Numbered from the stretch's first letter, positions 9,739-18,145 are shown. The stretch: 36,453 nt of DNA from Candidatus Hydrogenedentota bacterium (GCA_024280935.1 JAJRPE010000529.1:1-36453), one strand, 5' to 3'. Numbers and translations are program-made. Notes: generated from the letters alone by a model not told the origin.

Positions 9739-10458
9739 ATGCGCAAGCTCTTTATTACCTGTACCTGTGGTCAGCAAATGCAAGTACCCCGATCGGCCAT
9801 AGGCAAGATGGGCCAGTGCCCCTCCTGTGGCGAAAAAATCCCCATCACCCGGGATACGATGTCGCGAACCCGGCGTGCGGCAATGGCAAAGGGCGGTGCA
9901 AACACCAGGCGATGGGGAGGCAGTGGTGCGCCATCGATCGAGGCAAAGCAGCGTTTTGGCCGGGCCGTGGACCTCTATTGTGCGGGAAGCTTCGGGGAGG
10001 CGCTGGTCATATTTGATGCCCTGATGCAAGAGTTCCCCGAGAGTATGGAGATTGAGAAGGCGCGTCATCAGTGCATTGAAGCCCGCAACCGGGATCCCCT
10101 TCATCTGCCAGGGCCCGATTCAGGCCAGGTCATGGGCGATGTGCTGGATGAAAACACCCTCCGTTCGATGCGCCGCATCGTGGTGGAGAAAATGCTCCAT
10201 GGCGCAACCGAACCAGTGCAGTTGCAGGCGGCGGAACTCGTGGCTCGAATGGGCGGTGTTCTGGATACCGCACGGCCTGCCCCAATGAATCATCCGTCCA
10301 CAGAAAAAGACGACCCATCTTCGACGAACGGGTCTGTCGATGATTCCCGGGCAGAAGGGCATCGACCGGGCGGCAAGACACTTGGCGGCAATGATCGCAC
10401 GGAAGCGACGGGTGATGATGCGTCGCTGGATGTGGATGTCGATGAGGTTGCGCGGTGA
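9739..10458 (+). CDS. zinc-ribbon protein with acidic/disordered C-terminus
   Basis: 239 residues. The N-terminus reads MRKLFITCTCGQQMQVP and then GQCPSCGEKIPIT, two Cys pairs that match the zinc-ribbon layout of the neighbour at 8069, including the VP that closes each half. A central helical stretch (about residues 70-115, FGRAVDLYCAGSFGEALVIFD) resembles a single TPR-like helix pair. The C-terminal ~70 residues are rich in Asp, Ser, Gly and Pro and look disordered. There is no signal peptide or membrane segment. No clear ribosome-binding site precedes ATG 9739; TAGAAT (9707-9712) or TATAAA (9712-9717) just upstream could be a -10 element. The function is unknown; the paired ribbons suggest a shared partner with the coiled-coil protein. 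Confidence 0.8.
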   Translation: MRKLFITCTCGQQMQVPRSAIGKMGQCPSCGEKIPITRDTMSRTRRAAMAKGGANTRRWGGSGAPSIEAKQRFGRAVDLYCAGSFGEALVIFDALMQEFPESMEIEKARHQCIEARNRDPLHLPGPDSGQVMGDVLDENTLRSMRRIVVEKMLHGATEPVQLQAAELVARMGGVLDTARPAPMNHPSTEKDDPSSTNGSVDDSRAEGHRPGGKTLGGNDRTEATGDDASLDVDVDEVAR

Positions 10459-10503
10459 ACACCGTGCGCTGGCGTTAGCCAACGGGCGGATGGAGTTCCA
10501 GTG

Positions 10504-11094
10504 ATGCCGATAAAACGAGTTTGTGTATTTGCTGCGTCGAGCGATGCGGCGCGGGCGGTTTTTGGCGATGTGGCCGGGAAATTGGGTCGGCTGATGGCGG
10601 ATCGCGACCTGGAGTTGGTCTACGGCGCGGGCAAAGTTGGCCTTATGGGCGCGGTCGCTGAGGGCATCCACGAAGGCGGCGGCAGGGTCGTGGGGGTTAT
10701 TCCCAAAAAGCTCAATGTGTCTGCTTTGACCTACGGGGCCTGTGATGAACTAATCGTCACAGAAACGATGTCCGAGCGCAAAGCTATCATGACCGAACGA
10801 GCCGATGCTTTTGTCGTGCTTCCCGGTGGCTTTGGTACGCTGGAGGAGTTCTTCGAGGTGCTGGTGCTCAAACAATTGGGCTATCACGAAAAGCCCATCG
10901 TATTCCTGAATACGGAAGGTGCATTCGATGGGCTGATGGCCTGCTTTGCGGATATGGTGGAGGCCGAGCTGGTCAAGGAGGACCAGTGTGATTTGTTCGC
11001 GGTGGCGACAACGCCCGAAGCCGCCTTGAACGCGCTAATGCAATACAAACCGGCCGCAGTGACAGGCAAGTGGACCGAAAATTCAGGCGTGTAA
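10504..11094 (+). CDS. LOG-family nucleotide 5'-monophosphate phosphoribohydrolase
   Basis: 196 residues, normal for the LOG (TIGR00730) Rossmann-fold family, which releases the free base from cytokinin-type and other nucleoside monophosphates. Visible signatures are VYGAGKVGLMGAVAEG (nucleotide-binding loop), MSERKAIM (conserved Arg/Lys) and PGGFGTLEEFFE, the catalytic PGGxGTxxE motif. The ribosome-binding site GGAG (10492-10495) is 8 nt before ATG 10504 and 5 nt before an in-frame GTG at 10501, so either may be used; the ATG is preferred. The family is certain. The physiological substrate in bacteria is usually not known, and neither neighbour points to one. Confidence 0.92.
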   Translation: MPIKRVCVFAASSDAARAVFGDVAGKLGRLMADRDLELVYGAGKVGLMGAVAEGIHEGGGRVVGVIPKKLNVSALTYGACDELIVTETMSERKAIMTERADAFVVLPGGFGTLEEFFEVLVLKQLGYHEKPIVFLNTEGAFDGLMACFADMVEAELVKEDQCDLFAVATTPEAALNALMQYKPAAVTGKWTENSGV

Positions 11095-11218
11095 CGCTCG
11101 CATAAATGCCCCCTTGTTTCCCCGTCCTGTTCGGAAGCGAGATAAATCTGCTCGTATGTTATCATGCTTTTTTTTGGAGCGCAAACAGAGTGCATGAATC
11201 CCAACAGGAGTTTAGTTC

Positions 11219-13939
11219 GTGATCCAAGTTGACGTGCCCCGCAGTACCCGAACGCACGTGCTGTTGTTTCTTCTCGTGCTGTCCTTTTTCTTCGTGTCCG
11301 GGGCATGCGGGCTGTTGTATCAGGTCGTTTGGACCCGAAAACTTGTGTTGCTTCTGGGGACGACTTCCCATGCGGTTTCCACGGTACTGTCCATATTTTT
11401 CCTGGGACTGGGCGTGGGAAGCATCTGGGGCGGGCGTTTGGCGGATCGGACGACACGCCCGCTCAGGGCCTACGGCATTTTCGAGTGTATCATTGGCCTG
11501 TGGGCGCTTGGCTTTATCGTGGCGGTGACCTACGGCGAAGACGCGGTTGTGGTCTTGCTCAAGCAGTTTCATCTGTCCCGTGGCACGGGAACCCTGTTCC
11601 GGGGCCTTTTGGCGCTGCTGCTGCTTTTTGTGCCCGTCTCGCTGATGGGGGCGACGCTGCCCCTTCTTGCCCGCTTCGTCTCGCGGGAGGCGAAGGTCCG
11701 GGGTATGCGAATCGGTGCCTTGTATACCCTGAATACGCTCGGTGCCGTGGCCGGGTGCTTTGTCGCGGGCTTTTTCCTCATACCACGCTTTGGCTACACG
11801 CAGACAACGCTGCTGGGCGCTGCCGCCAATGTGGCTGTGGGTCTTGTGGCGTGGGGGCTATCCCGACATCGAGAGACTGGGGCCGTTGTCGAGCGTGGCG
11901 CGGAAGTGCCGCCGCCATCGGAAGTAGACGCCCAGGCCACCATGCGTGGCCTGGTTATCGCGGCCTTCTTTCTGTCTGGCTTCTGCTCCCTTGGGCTGGA
12001 GGTGCTGTGGACCCGCCTCCTGGCAATCATCTTCCTGGGGACGACCTATGCATACACCACCATGCTCACCACCCTGCTGCTGGGGATTGCGCTGGGCAGC
12101 GCGGTGGCCTCCGCGTTCGTGGATCGACTGGGCCGCCCCGCCCTTTGGCTCGGTGCTGTGTTGGCCCTGACGGGTGTTGGCTGTGTCTATATGCTGGGTA
12201 CCCTGGCCGCAATGCCCGAAGCGGTTATGGCGCTCCAGCTGGACAGCGGCGGAGATTGGGGCGCCGTGATTCGGGGCAAGGTGTGGCTGTCCTTCAAGGC
12301 GCTTTTTCTACCCACCTTTTTCCTGGGTATGACCTTTCCTCTCGTGGTCAAGGCCGTAAGCAATACGCGGGCGACCTTGGGCCGCGATGTGGGGCGCTTG
12401 TATTTCGCCAATACGGTGGGCGGTGTTCTCGGATCACTCGTGGGCGGGTTTCTGTTTATTCCGCTCATTGGCACCCACTGGGGTATCGTGGTCTTTGCCC
12501 TTTTAGTGACGCTGGCGGGCGCGGCGCTGATAGTGGCGAGTCCGCAGACCTCCTTTTTATTCAAGGGACTTTCCTGCGCGACGGTGGCGTTGCTTCTGGC
12601 GGGAAGTTTCTGGCGGGCACCCGTCGATGTGAATCAATCGTTGAATGCGGGCTACATACCCGAGAGTCATCGCGTGATCCACTACAAGGAAGGCGTGGAA
12701 GGCACCGTCGCGGTATCTGAACCCAGAGATGAGCGCGACGGGACGGACCGGGTGCTCTGGATTAACCGGGTACAGGCGACTACGTCCATCGAGAAGGGCG
12801 TGAAAATGAACCGTCTTCAAGGCGTGCTTCCCTTGCTTTTCGACCGGCAGCCCACGGATGTGCTCTTTATGTGTTTCGGATCGGGCATTACGTGCGGCAC
12901 CCTGGCCCTGTCTGATTTTGCGCGCATTGACGCGGTGGACATCAGCCCGGAAGTGCTGGAGGCCGCGCCCTTTTTTGAGGTCGATAACCTGGGTGTTATC
13001 GATCGCCCCGAGGTCACGTTTCACGTGGACGACGGCCGAAACTTCCTCCTGACATCGGAGCGCCGCTACGACGTAATTACCTTTGAGCCCATGCCCCTCG
13101 CCATGTCGGGCGTATCGACCTTCTACACCCAGGAGTACTACAAACTTTGTTTGGAACACCTGAAGCCCGGCGGCATGGTATCACAGTGGATCCCGCTCCA
13201 CGGCTTGACACCGGAGATTGTAAAGTCCCTGGCCTATACCTTTACCACGGTGTTCCCCAACTACACGGCGTGGTTTATTAATGCGGACCTCTTCCTGATC
13301 GGGTCCAACGCCCCGCTCAAGCTGGACGTGGTGGCCTTGCAGGCCCGTCTTGCCACGCCCGCGCTGGAGAAGGCCCTCAAGGATGTGGGCTTTGCCGATA
13401 TCCCTTCCATACTGGGGTGCTACCTGATGGATGAGGCGGGGCTGGATGCTTATACAGCCGGGGGCACGGTCATGCGCGATGACCTTCCCTGGGCGGAGTT
13501 TGAAGCGCCCAAGCTGATCAATGTCCGTACGCAACACAAATCCATGGCGCTCCTTGAACAGCATATGAGCAGCCCCGTCTCACTTTTTCTTCCGGGCGCA
13601 ACACCGGGATTTCTCACCGATGTTGAGCGGCGTCACCGCGCCCGCACCCACGACATGAAAGGGCTGCAGGCCTATTACGGGGGTATGAATATTGGCAACA
13701 AGGCAATTGATTTGTTTGTGGAGTCGTTGGAGATCGATCCCGAGGATAAAAACGCCCAATACTACCTTCGACAGATCGCACGGATGCAGGGGGAAGTTTT
13801 TATTCGGTGGGGCGACTTTGACAAGGTTCAGGCGCTACTGGACAAGCTCCTGCCCTACATGCCCGATGCCCCGGAGCTGCTGGAGGTGCAAGCGGCCCTC
13901 AAGGCGGCCCTGGCGGAAGAGGGCGCGAAGCCCGAATAG
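11219..13939 (+). CDS. fused MFS-like membrane / spermidine-synthase-like protein
   Basis: 906 residues. The first ~480 form about a dozen hydrophobic segments (for example LLFLLVLSFFFVSGACGLLYQ), the integral-membrane half typical of fused MFS/spermidine synthase proteins. Residues ~500-740 form a Rossmann methyltransferase-like domain related to spermidine synthase, with a glycine-rich nucleotide loop (FMCFGSGITCGTLAL), the acidic strand end AVDISPEVLE, and YDVITFEP followed by the FYTQEYYKLCLEHLKPGG segment. Where true aminopropyltransferases have the catalytic Asp in YDxIIxD, this protein has Glu-Pro, so polyamine synthesis is doubtful. A TPR-like tail follows (about residues 820-900). 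The start GTG 11219 has AGGAG (11206-11210) at 8 nt. It converges on the Fic gene. Confidence 0.88.
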   Translation: MIQVDVPRSTRTHVLLFLLVLSFFFVSGACGLLYQVVWTRKLVLLLGTTSHAVSTVLSIFFLGLGVGSIWGGRLADRTTRPLRAYGIFECIIGLWALGFIVAVTYGEDAVVVLLKQFHLSRGTGTLFRGLLALLLLFVPVSLMGATLPLLARFVSREAKVRGMRIGALYTLNTLGAVAGCFVAGFFLIPRFGYTQTTLLGAAANVAVGLVAWGLSRHRETGAVVERGAEVPPPSEVDAQATMRGLVIAAFFLSGFCSLGLEVLWTRLLAIIFLGTTYAYTTMLTTLLLGIALGSAVASAFVDRLGRPALWLGAVLALTGVGCVYMLGTLAAMPEAVMALQLDSGGDWGAVIRGKVWLSFKALFLPTFFLGMTFPLVVKAVSNTRATLGRDVGRLYFANTVGGVLGSLVGGFLFIPLIGTHWGIVVFALLVTLAGAALIVASPQTSFLFKGLSCATVALLLAGSFWRAPVDVNQSLNAGYIPESHRVIHYKEGVEGTVAVSEPRDERDGTDRVLWINRVQATTSIEKGVKMNRLQGVLPLLFDRQPTDVLFMCFGSGITCGTLALSDFARIDAVDISPEVLEAAPFFEVDNLGVIDRPEVTFHVDDGRNFLLTSERRYDVITFEPMPLAMSGVSTFYTQEYYKLCLEHLKPGGMVSQWIPLHGLTPEIVKSLAYTFTTVFPNYTAWFINADLFLIGSNAPLKLDVVALQARLATPALEKALKDVGFADIPSILGCYLMDEAGLDAYTAGGTVMRDDLPWAEFEAPKLINVRTQHKSMALLEQHMSSPVSLFLPGATPGFLTDVERRHRARTHDMKGLQAYYGGMNIGNKAIDLFVESLEIDPEDKNAQYYLRQIARMQGEVFIRWGDFDKVQALLDKLLPYMPDAPELLEVQAALKAALAEEGAKPE

Positions 13940-13977
13940 CGGTTTTGCCAAAAATTGGATTGGTTGTATTTTTAGAA

Positions 13978-15336
13978 TCATGCGTCAGCGGCAAGTTCTT
14001 CCAAGGCATTTTCCAGGTTTTCCACCGGAGTAAAGTGGTAGGTCTTTCCTGATTTTGTTTTGCGCATGAGGCCTCTCTTCTCCAGATCAGAGAGATCCGT
14101 TCGTGCGGTTTGATGGACGACACCATGGTGTGTCTGGTGTGATTTTACGGTATATCGATGGAATGGATGCCGGATAGCGTGACCTAAGAGAGCGGTTTGC
14201 CGGTGATTTAGCGAAACTTGCCCCCGAAGTCTTTGTTCGACTGCTTTTTGTTGTTTGTTTTTTCGGGCGATGTACTCTTGCAGAGCGTTCATTGCCCGAT
14301 TAATGACGGTCAGTTGGTGCAGGATGAAATAGGTCAGATCGTTTTCATCCGTTTCCGTATAGAGAAAGGCCTTTGCGTATTTTCCGGGAGATTTCTTTAA
14401 GATAGGGGAAATCGTTATGAACTCGAAGAGCCAGTATCCATGGTGCAACATGGTCCAGTAAAACAAGGCCCGCGCAGTGCGGCCATTTCCATCGACGAAG
14501 GGGTGATCGTAGGCCAGTATAAAATGGACAATAATGGCCCGGAGAACCGGATGAACGAATCCTTGCGTGCCTGTGCCATTTGCAAAATCACAAAGTACCT
14601 GTAACCGCTGATCCAGCGTATCTGGAGCGGGGGGCTGGTGTTGAATCTCCCCGGTTAATCGATCCTGTACGCAGATCCTGCCATCCATATCGTTTCGGAA
14701 GCGGCCTGCGGCACTTGAATCGTCTAAGGTGCCTTGCGTGATCAAACGGTGAATCTCGAATACACGTTCTTTGGTCAACGGTGCTTCCTTGAATTCGCCA
14801 ATTTTTTTCATCGTTACGAAATTATTCAAGATCATTTGCTCATCTCGATTGCGCGGCGCTCGTTCCGTGCTGAGCATGTCTCGGGCCACTTGCTTTGTGG
14901 TTGATGCGCCTTCGAGTTGACTAGAGGTGATCGCCTCTTCCATAAGCGAACTTACATAATAGCGGTCTCGATTTTCCGAGTTTAGTATTTCTGGTGTCGA
15001 TTCGACGGTACCACCACCCCACAGATCGATATCGTGTAGGTTTTCTGGAACGGGGTCAACAAGTGAATACTGAAAGGGCTTGCCTGCCTTGTCGCGAAAG
15101 GCCATGTTCTTCGTTGATGAGCCGCGATAGAACTTCAGGCCCAGCCACCACTCTTCATGGGTAAGCCCTTCGGGTGGCCGCATGTGCCGGATTGTTTCCC
15201 AGTGCCGGTACTTTCCATTGTCTGTGGGCCCAGAAACTTTTTCTAGGATTTCCATGAGGCCATTGGGTTTGCCAATACTTGTCATCAACGCATAAGCGTA
15301 AGCGCCTTTTTTGGAATGGCCATTCTGTAAGCCCAA
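13978..15336 (-). CDS. Fic-domain AMPylase with inhibitory motif and C-terminal winged helix
   Basis: Up to 452 residues. The Fic motif HPFVDGNGRTAR is complete, including the catalytic His and the phosphate-binding GNGR; Fic enzymes transfer AMP from ATP to a target side chain. Upstream, SSQLEGAST matches the (S/T)xxxE(G/N) self-inhibitory helix, placing it in the class with the inhibitor in the N-terminal part of the same chain. The C-terminal ~80 residues (TALLGHAIRHPFHRYTV... DLSDLEKRGLMRKTKSGKT) look like a winged helix-turn-helix, common in this subfamily. The longest frame starts at TTG 15336 without a ribosome-binding site; ATG 15283-15285 (MTSIGKPNG) is an alternative, also without one. 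The DNA is AT-richer than its flanks, suggesting transfer. An operator-like palindrome lies upstream. Confidence 0.9.
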   Translation of the reverse strand: MGLQNGHSKKGAYAYALMTSIGKPNGLMEILEKVSGPTDNGKYRHWETIRHMRPPEGLTHEEWWLGLKFYRGSSTKNMAFRDKAGKPFQYSLVDPVPENLHDIDLWGGGTVESTPEILNSENRDRYYVSSLMEEAITSSQLEGASTTKQVARDMLSTERAPRNRDEQMILNNFVTMKKIGEFKEAPLTKERVFEIHRLITQGTLDDSSAAGRFRNDMDGRICVQDRLTGEIQHQPPAPDTLDQRLQVLCDFANGTGTQGFVHPVLRAIIVHFILAYDHPFVDGNGRTARALFYWTMLHHGYWLFEFITISPILKKSPGKYAKAFLYTETDENDLTYFILHQLTVINRAMNALQEYIARKNKQQKAVEQRLRGQVSLNHRQTALLGHAIRHPFHRYTVKSHQTHHGVVHQTARTDLSDLEKRGLMRKTKSGKTYHFTPVENLENALEELAADA

Positions 15337-15364
15337 TCATATATGCAGGTTACAATATACTAAT

Positions 15365-15392
15365 TTCATGCTAATTCATGCTAATTTAGCAT
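15365..15392. promoter_or_regulatory. candidate operator upstream of fic
   Basis: TTCATGCTAA occurs twice in tandem (15365-15374 and 15375-15384). The second copy forms a perfect 7-bp palindrome ATGCTAA-T-TTAGCAT (15378-15392). It sits 29-56 bp upstream of the longest Fic start, in an AT-rich promoter-like stretch. The Fic protein ends in a winged helix-turn-helix, so autoregulation is a reasonable inference, but the binding protein is not known. Confidence 0.45.
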
Positions 15393-15576
15393 AAGATTGA
15401 GATGAAGCTGCGATATACACACGGTCCAGCCGGAATGATTCCACACAATTATGGCGTGCTTCCGCAGGTGTGGGGAACTTCGTTGATCCGACACGGCGGG
15501 ATCCGTCCACTCGGCGCGTCTTCGACCAGCACCACCCTGTCGCTACTCTCGTCGGTAGCCTTCCCGCGAATGCCAC
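15393..15576. other. gap between coaD and the fic operator
   Basis: The stretch has no recognised gene. A minus-strand frame opens with GTG directly after the coaD stop (15576) and runs 66 codons to 15376, but it has no ribosome-binding site, resembles no family I know, and runs into the palindrome, so I do not call it. A short inverted pair CCACAC (about 15431)/GTGTGG (about 15468) is visible. Confidence 0.4.
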
Positions 15577-16065
15577 TTATTCCGACTTACACTTCTCTTT
15601 AAGGCGGCGTTCCACGCTGGGGCTGACGAAGTGGCTGAGGGTGCCATTGAAAGCGGCAATCTCTTTCACCAGGCGGGAACTCAGGAAGAGATAGGGTTCG
15701 CTTGGCATGAGGTTCACGGTTTCAATTTCCGGGGCGAGCTTGTGGTTGTTGATGGCCATGGTCAACTCGAATTCGAAGTCCGAAGCGACGCGCAAACCGC
15801 GGATGAGGGCTACCGCGTCCCGCTGCCGGGCCAAATCGACCGTGAGGCCCAGAAAGTGCTCCACCGATACCTGGGGAAGGTGGGTTAGCAGCTCCTGAAG
15901 CATTTCCACCCGCTCTTCTACGCTGAAGAGTCCCGACTTCTCCCGGTTAATCGAAACGGCCACGATAACGTGATCAAAGATGTTTACCGCACGCTCGATA
16001 AGATCCAAGTGGCCGAGTGTTGGTGGATCAAAACTACCTGGATAGATCGCAATGCGTTCACTCAT
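15577..16065 (-). CDS. coaD: pantetheine-phosphate adenylyltransferase
   Basis: 162 residues, the usual bacterial length. It catalyses the fourth step of CoA synthesis, joining 4'-phosphopantetheine and ATP to give dephospho-CoA. The N-terminus IAIYPGSFDPPTLGHLDLI carries the nucleotidyltransferase TxGH motif; RGLRVASDFEFELTMAINN is the family's pantetheine-binding region; and FLSSRLVKEIA is the C-terminal SSxxVKE-type motif. The longer frame to 16203 is only read-through; ATG 16063-16065 gives MSERIAIYPG and matches the family start. It overlaps the end of larC by 8 nt, so it is translationally coupled as the last gene of a larB-larC-coaD operon. That partnership is unusual because the two pathways are not obviously linked. 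Confidence 0.96.
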   Translation of the reverse strand: MSERIAIYPGSFDPPTLGHLDLIERAVNIFDHVIVAVSINREKSGLFSVEERVEMLQELLTHLPQVSVEHFLGLTVDLARQRDAVALIRGLRVASDFEFELTMAINNHKLAPEIETVNLMPSEPYLFLSSRLVKEIAAFNGTLSHFVSPSVERRLKEKCKSE

Positions 16066-17248
16066 GGTCGAATGCTCCCTGCACGGCGGCCGATAGTGCT
16101 GCCTCGTAGACCCGCCGTACCGGCACATTGGCCGATGCCGCGATACACTGGCAATCTTCGTACTCGGGCGAGGTGGTGTAGGTTTGCTCACCCCGGCTGC
16201 CAATTTTTATGCGCACGGATCCCCAGGGTGTTGTGACACGTTTCCATTCCCGTGTCAATGTGCTGCGCCGCTCCGTCCTCATGCGAACACCGAGGGTCGT
16301 GGAATGGGTAAACAGGCGCTCGCAGAGGGCTTGGGCGCTCTCGTTCTTCGCCAGCACCGTAACGAGATGGCCGGGCCGACCCTTCTTTCCAATCACGGGG
16401 GTCAGGAAGGCGTCGAGGGCTCCCCCATCCATAAGGCTCGCCACCAGCGGGGCAAGCAACTCGCCCGACATGTCGTCGAGGTTGGCTTCAAGCACCTGGA
16501 TAGTTTCTTGTGCGGAATCGACGGTATCGCACTCGCCAATCATAATACGGAGCACGTTGGCGCGGTCCGCCAAGTCCCTGGTGCCGCTGCCATAGCCGAT
16601 TGCTTCGGTGCGCATCAGCGGGGCGGGTCCAAAGAGCGTGACTCGCTGGTCAATGAGGGCGGCGCCGGTCGGGGTCACCAACTCGCCCTGGACTTCACCG
16701 CCATGGGTCGGCTTTCCTTGCAGTAATCTGGCCGTGGCGGGCGCGGGCACAGGCATGATACCATGGGCGCATTTTACGGTTCCGGCACCCACATGGAGGG
16801 GCGAGGAAACGAAATGCTCGATGCCGAGGAGGTGGAATCCCAACTGGGCGGCAACAATGTCAACGATGGAATCCACCGCGCCCACTTCGTGAAAGTGTAT
16901 TTTCTCGATGGTTGTTCCATGGACGGCGGCTTCCGCTTTTCCCAACGCCAGAAAGGTGGCATTGGCCGCAGCCTTCACGTCTTGGGGCAGGGTGCTTTCG
17001 TTGATTATCTTCTCGATATGATGAAGGTGGCGGTGGGGATGGTGTTCTTTTTCATCCTCAATGACGCTGAATTGCGTCGCCGTGATGCCCTTCTTCACGA
17101 TCTTTTCGGCGGTGACGGTAAATCCAGGTACACCAAGCGAAGCGAGGCTCGCTTTGATGGTTTTGAAGTCCGCCCCGGCGTCAATGAGCGCGCCAACAGT
17201 CATATCGCCGCTGATGCCGCTGTAGCAATCGAAGTAACACGTTTTCAT
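16058..17248 (-). CDS. larC: nickel-pincer cofactor biosynthesis protein LarC
   Basis: 396 residues. LarC is the CTP-dependent nickel insertase that cyclometallates the pyridinium bis-thiocarboxylate mononucleotide, the last step in making the nickel-pincer nucleotide cofactor of lactate racemase and relatives. The start MKTCYFDCYSGISGDM is the family signature. A His-rich stretch EKEHHPHRHLHHIEK near residue 70 fits nickel binding. LEANLDDMSGE and the C-terminal half (GKKGRPGHLVTVL) are also present. In Lactobacillus plantarum LarC is made from two frames by programmed frameshifting; here it is one uninterrupted frame. Its ATG overlaps the larB stop by 4 nt (ATGA) and its 3' end overlaps coaD. 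Confidence 0.95.
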   Translation of the reverse strand: MKTCYFDCYSGISGDMTVGALIDAGADFKTIKASLASLGVPGFTVTAEKIVKKGITATQFSVIEDEKEHHPHRHLHHIEKIINESTLPQDVKAAANATFLALGKAEAAVHGTTIEKIHFHEVGAVDSIVDIVAAQLGFHLLGIEHFVSSPLHVGAGTVKCAHGIMPVPAPATARLLQGKPTHGGEVQGELVTPTGAALIDQRVTLFGPAPLMRTEAIGYGSGTRDLADRANVLRIMIGECDTVDSAQETIQVLEANLDDMSGELLAPLVASLMDGGALDAFLTPVIGKKGRPGHLVTVLAKNESAQALCERLFTHSTTLGVRMRTERRSTLTREWKRVTTPWGSVRIKIGSRGEQTYTTSPEYEDCQCIAASANVPVRRVYEAALSAAVQGAFDHE

Positions 17249-18006
17249 GAAGAAGTACCGGCCATTCGGTTGATAGTTGATGCGGCGGAGGCCGCACCAA
17301 ATCCGTTATCGATATTGACCACGGTGACTCCCGTGGCACAGGTGTTGAGCATACCCAGCAAGGCGGCAAGGCCGCCAAAGCTGGCACCATAGCCCACCGA
17401 AGTTGGCACGGCAATGACAGGACAATGCACGAGGCCAGCCAATACGGAGGGCAGGGCGCCTTCCATGCCCGCACAGCAGATTATCACATTGGCGGTGTTC
17501 AATTTGTCTTGTTGGTCCAGCAGACGATGAATGCCCGCCACACCAACATCGGTAATACGATCAATCCGGTTTCCCAGCGCCTCGCAGGTTATGGCGGCTT
17601 CCTCGGCCACGGGAAGATCGCTGGTGCCCGCGCAGACCACGGCGATAGTTCCCTTGGAAAGCGGTGGGGCAGCATGGGTAATGGTAAACGCCCGGGCGAG
17701 GGTGTGGTGCTTGGCCTCTGGAAAGGCTTTGCAGACGGCGGTCATGATTTCGGGAGGACAGCGGGTGCCGAGGACGTTGCTCTTTTTTTCATACATGTGT
17801 CGTGTGATGGCCACGACCTGCTCCGGGGTCTTGTTCTGGCAGAAGATGGTTTCGGGGTAGCCCTTGCGGAGTTGGCGATGGTGGTCGATCTTGGCAAAGC
17901 CCAAGTCCTCGTAGGGCAAATGTTCCAGGGAGGACAGGGCCTCGCTTGGACTTCGCTGGCCGTCCGCCACTTCTTGAAGCAGACGTAGAATGGTGTTGTT
18001 GTCCAT
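17245..18006 (-). CDS. larB: nickel-pincer cofactor biosynthesis protein LarB
   Basis: 253 residues. LarB carboxylates and hydrolyses nicotinic acid adenine dinucleotide to pyridinium-3,5-biscarboxylic acid mononucleotide, the first step of nickel-pincer cofactor synthesis. The C-terminal half is PurE (AIR carboxylase)-like, with IAVVCAGTSDLPVAEEAA, TDVGVAGIHRLL, CCAGMEGALPSVLAGLV and PTSVGYGASFGGLAALL; the N-terminal ~100 residues are the LarB-specific part (VLGTRCPPE). It is the first gene of the overlapping larB-larC-coaD set. LarE (sulphur insertion) and a client racemase are not in the window and must be elsewhere if the pathway is complete. Confidence 0.95.
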   Translation of the reverse strand: MDNNTILRLLQEVADGQRSPSEALSSLEHLPYEDLGFAKIDHHRQLRKGYPETIFCQNKTPEQVVAITRHMYEKKSNVLGTRCPPEIMTAVCKAFPEAKHHTLARAFTITHAAPPLSKGTIAVVCAGTSDLPVAEEAAITCEALGNRIDRITDVGVAGIHRLLDQQDKLNTANVIICCAGMEGALPSVLAGLVHCPVIAVPTSVGYGASFGGLAALLGMLNTCATGVTVVNIDNGFGAASAASTINRMAGTSS

Positions 18007-18048
18007 GGCGGATGTTCTCTATGCAGATGAGTTTACGGCTTGCCGATG

Positions 18049-18078
18049 ATGATATTTGCCTTGATGTAGTAAAAACAA
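18049..18078 (-). promoter_or_regulatory. candidate sigma70-type promoter for larBC-coaD
   Basis: On the minus strand TTGTTT (18073-18078) and TATCAT (18049-18054) are separated by 18 bp and lie about 45-70 nt before the larB ATG. The -10 matches the consensus at five of six positions and the -35 at three. No experimental support. Confidence 0.35.
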
Positions 18079-18089
18079 CCCTGGGCGCA

Positions 18090-18117
18090 ACGGGCAAGTT
18101 CAGCGGGGTTTGCCCGT
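18090..18117 (-). terminator. hairpin downstream of the small exported protein gene
   Basis: ACGGGCAA (18090-18097) and TTGCCCGT (18110-18117) form an 8-bp stem with a 12-nt loop, just past the stop of the 18146 gene. On the minus strand a T-run (TTTTT) comes only ~15 nt later, so it is a possible but not classic intrinsic terminator. Confidence 0.35.
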
Positions 18118-18145
18118 GTCCAAACGGGAAATGTGCCGACAGCGG

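Noticed and set aside
11130-11160. Promoter TTCGGA/TATGTT ahead of the MFS-spermidine-synthase gene
   Set aside because: Spacer is 19 bp and both boxes match weakly.
11305-12720. Plus-strand 471-codon frame overlapping the membrane half of the MFS-spermidine-synthase fusion
   Set aside because: Gly/Arg-rich out-of-frame translation of a clear coding gene.
15155-15340. ATG-started frame at the 5' end of fic
   Set aside because: It is out of frame with the Fic motif and is a short overlapping frame.
15376-15576. 66-codon minus-strand frame starting directly after the coaD stop
   Set aside because: No ribosome-binding site, no recognised family, and it ends inside the fic operator palindrome.
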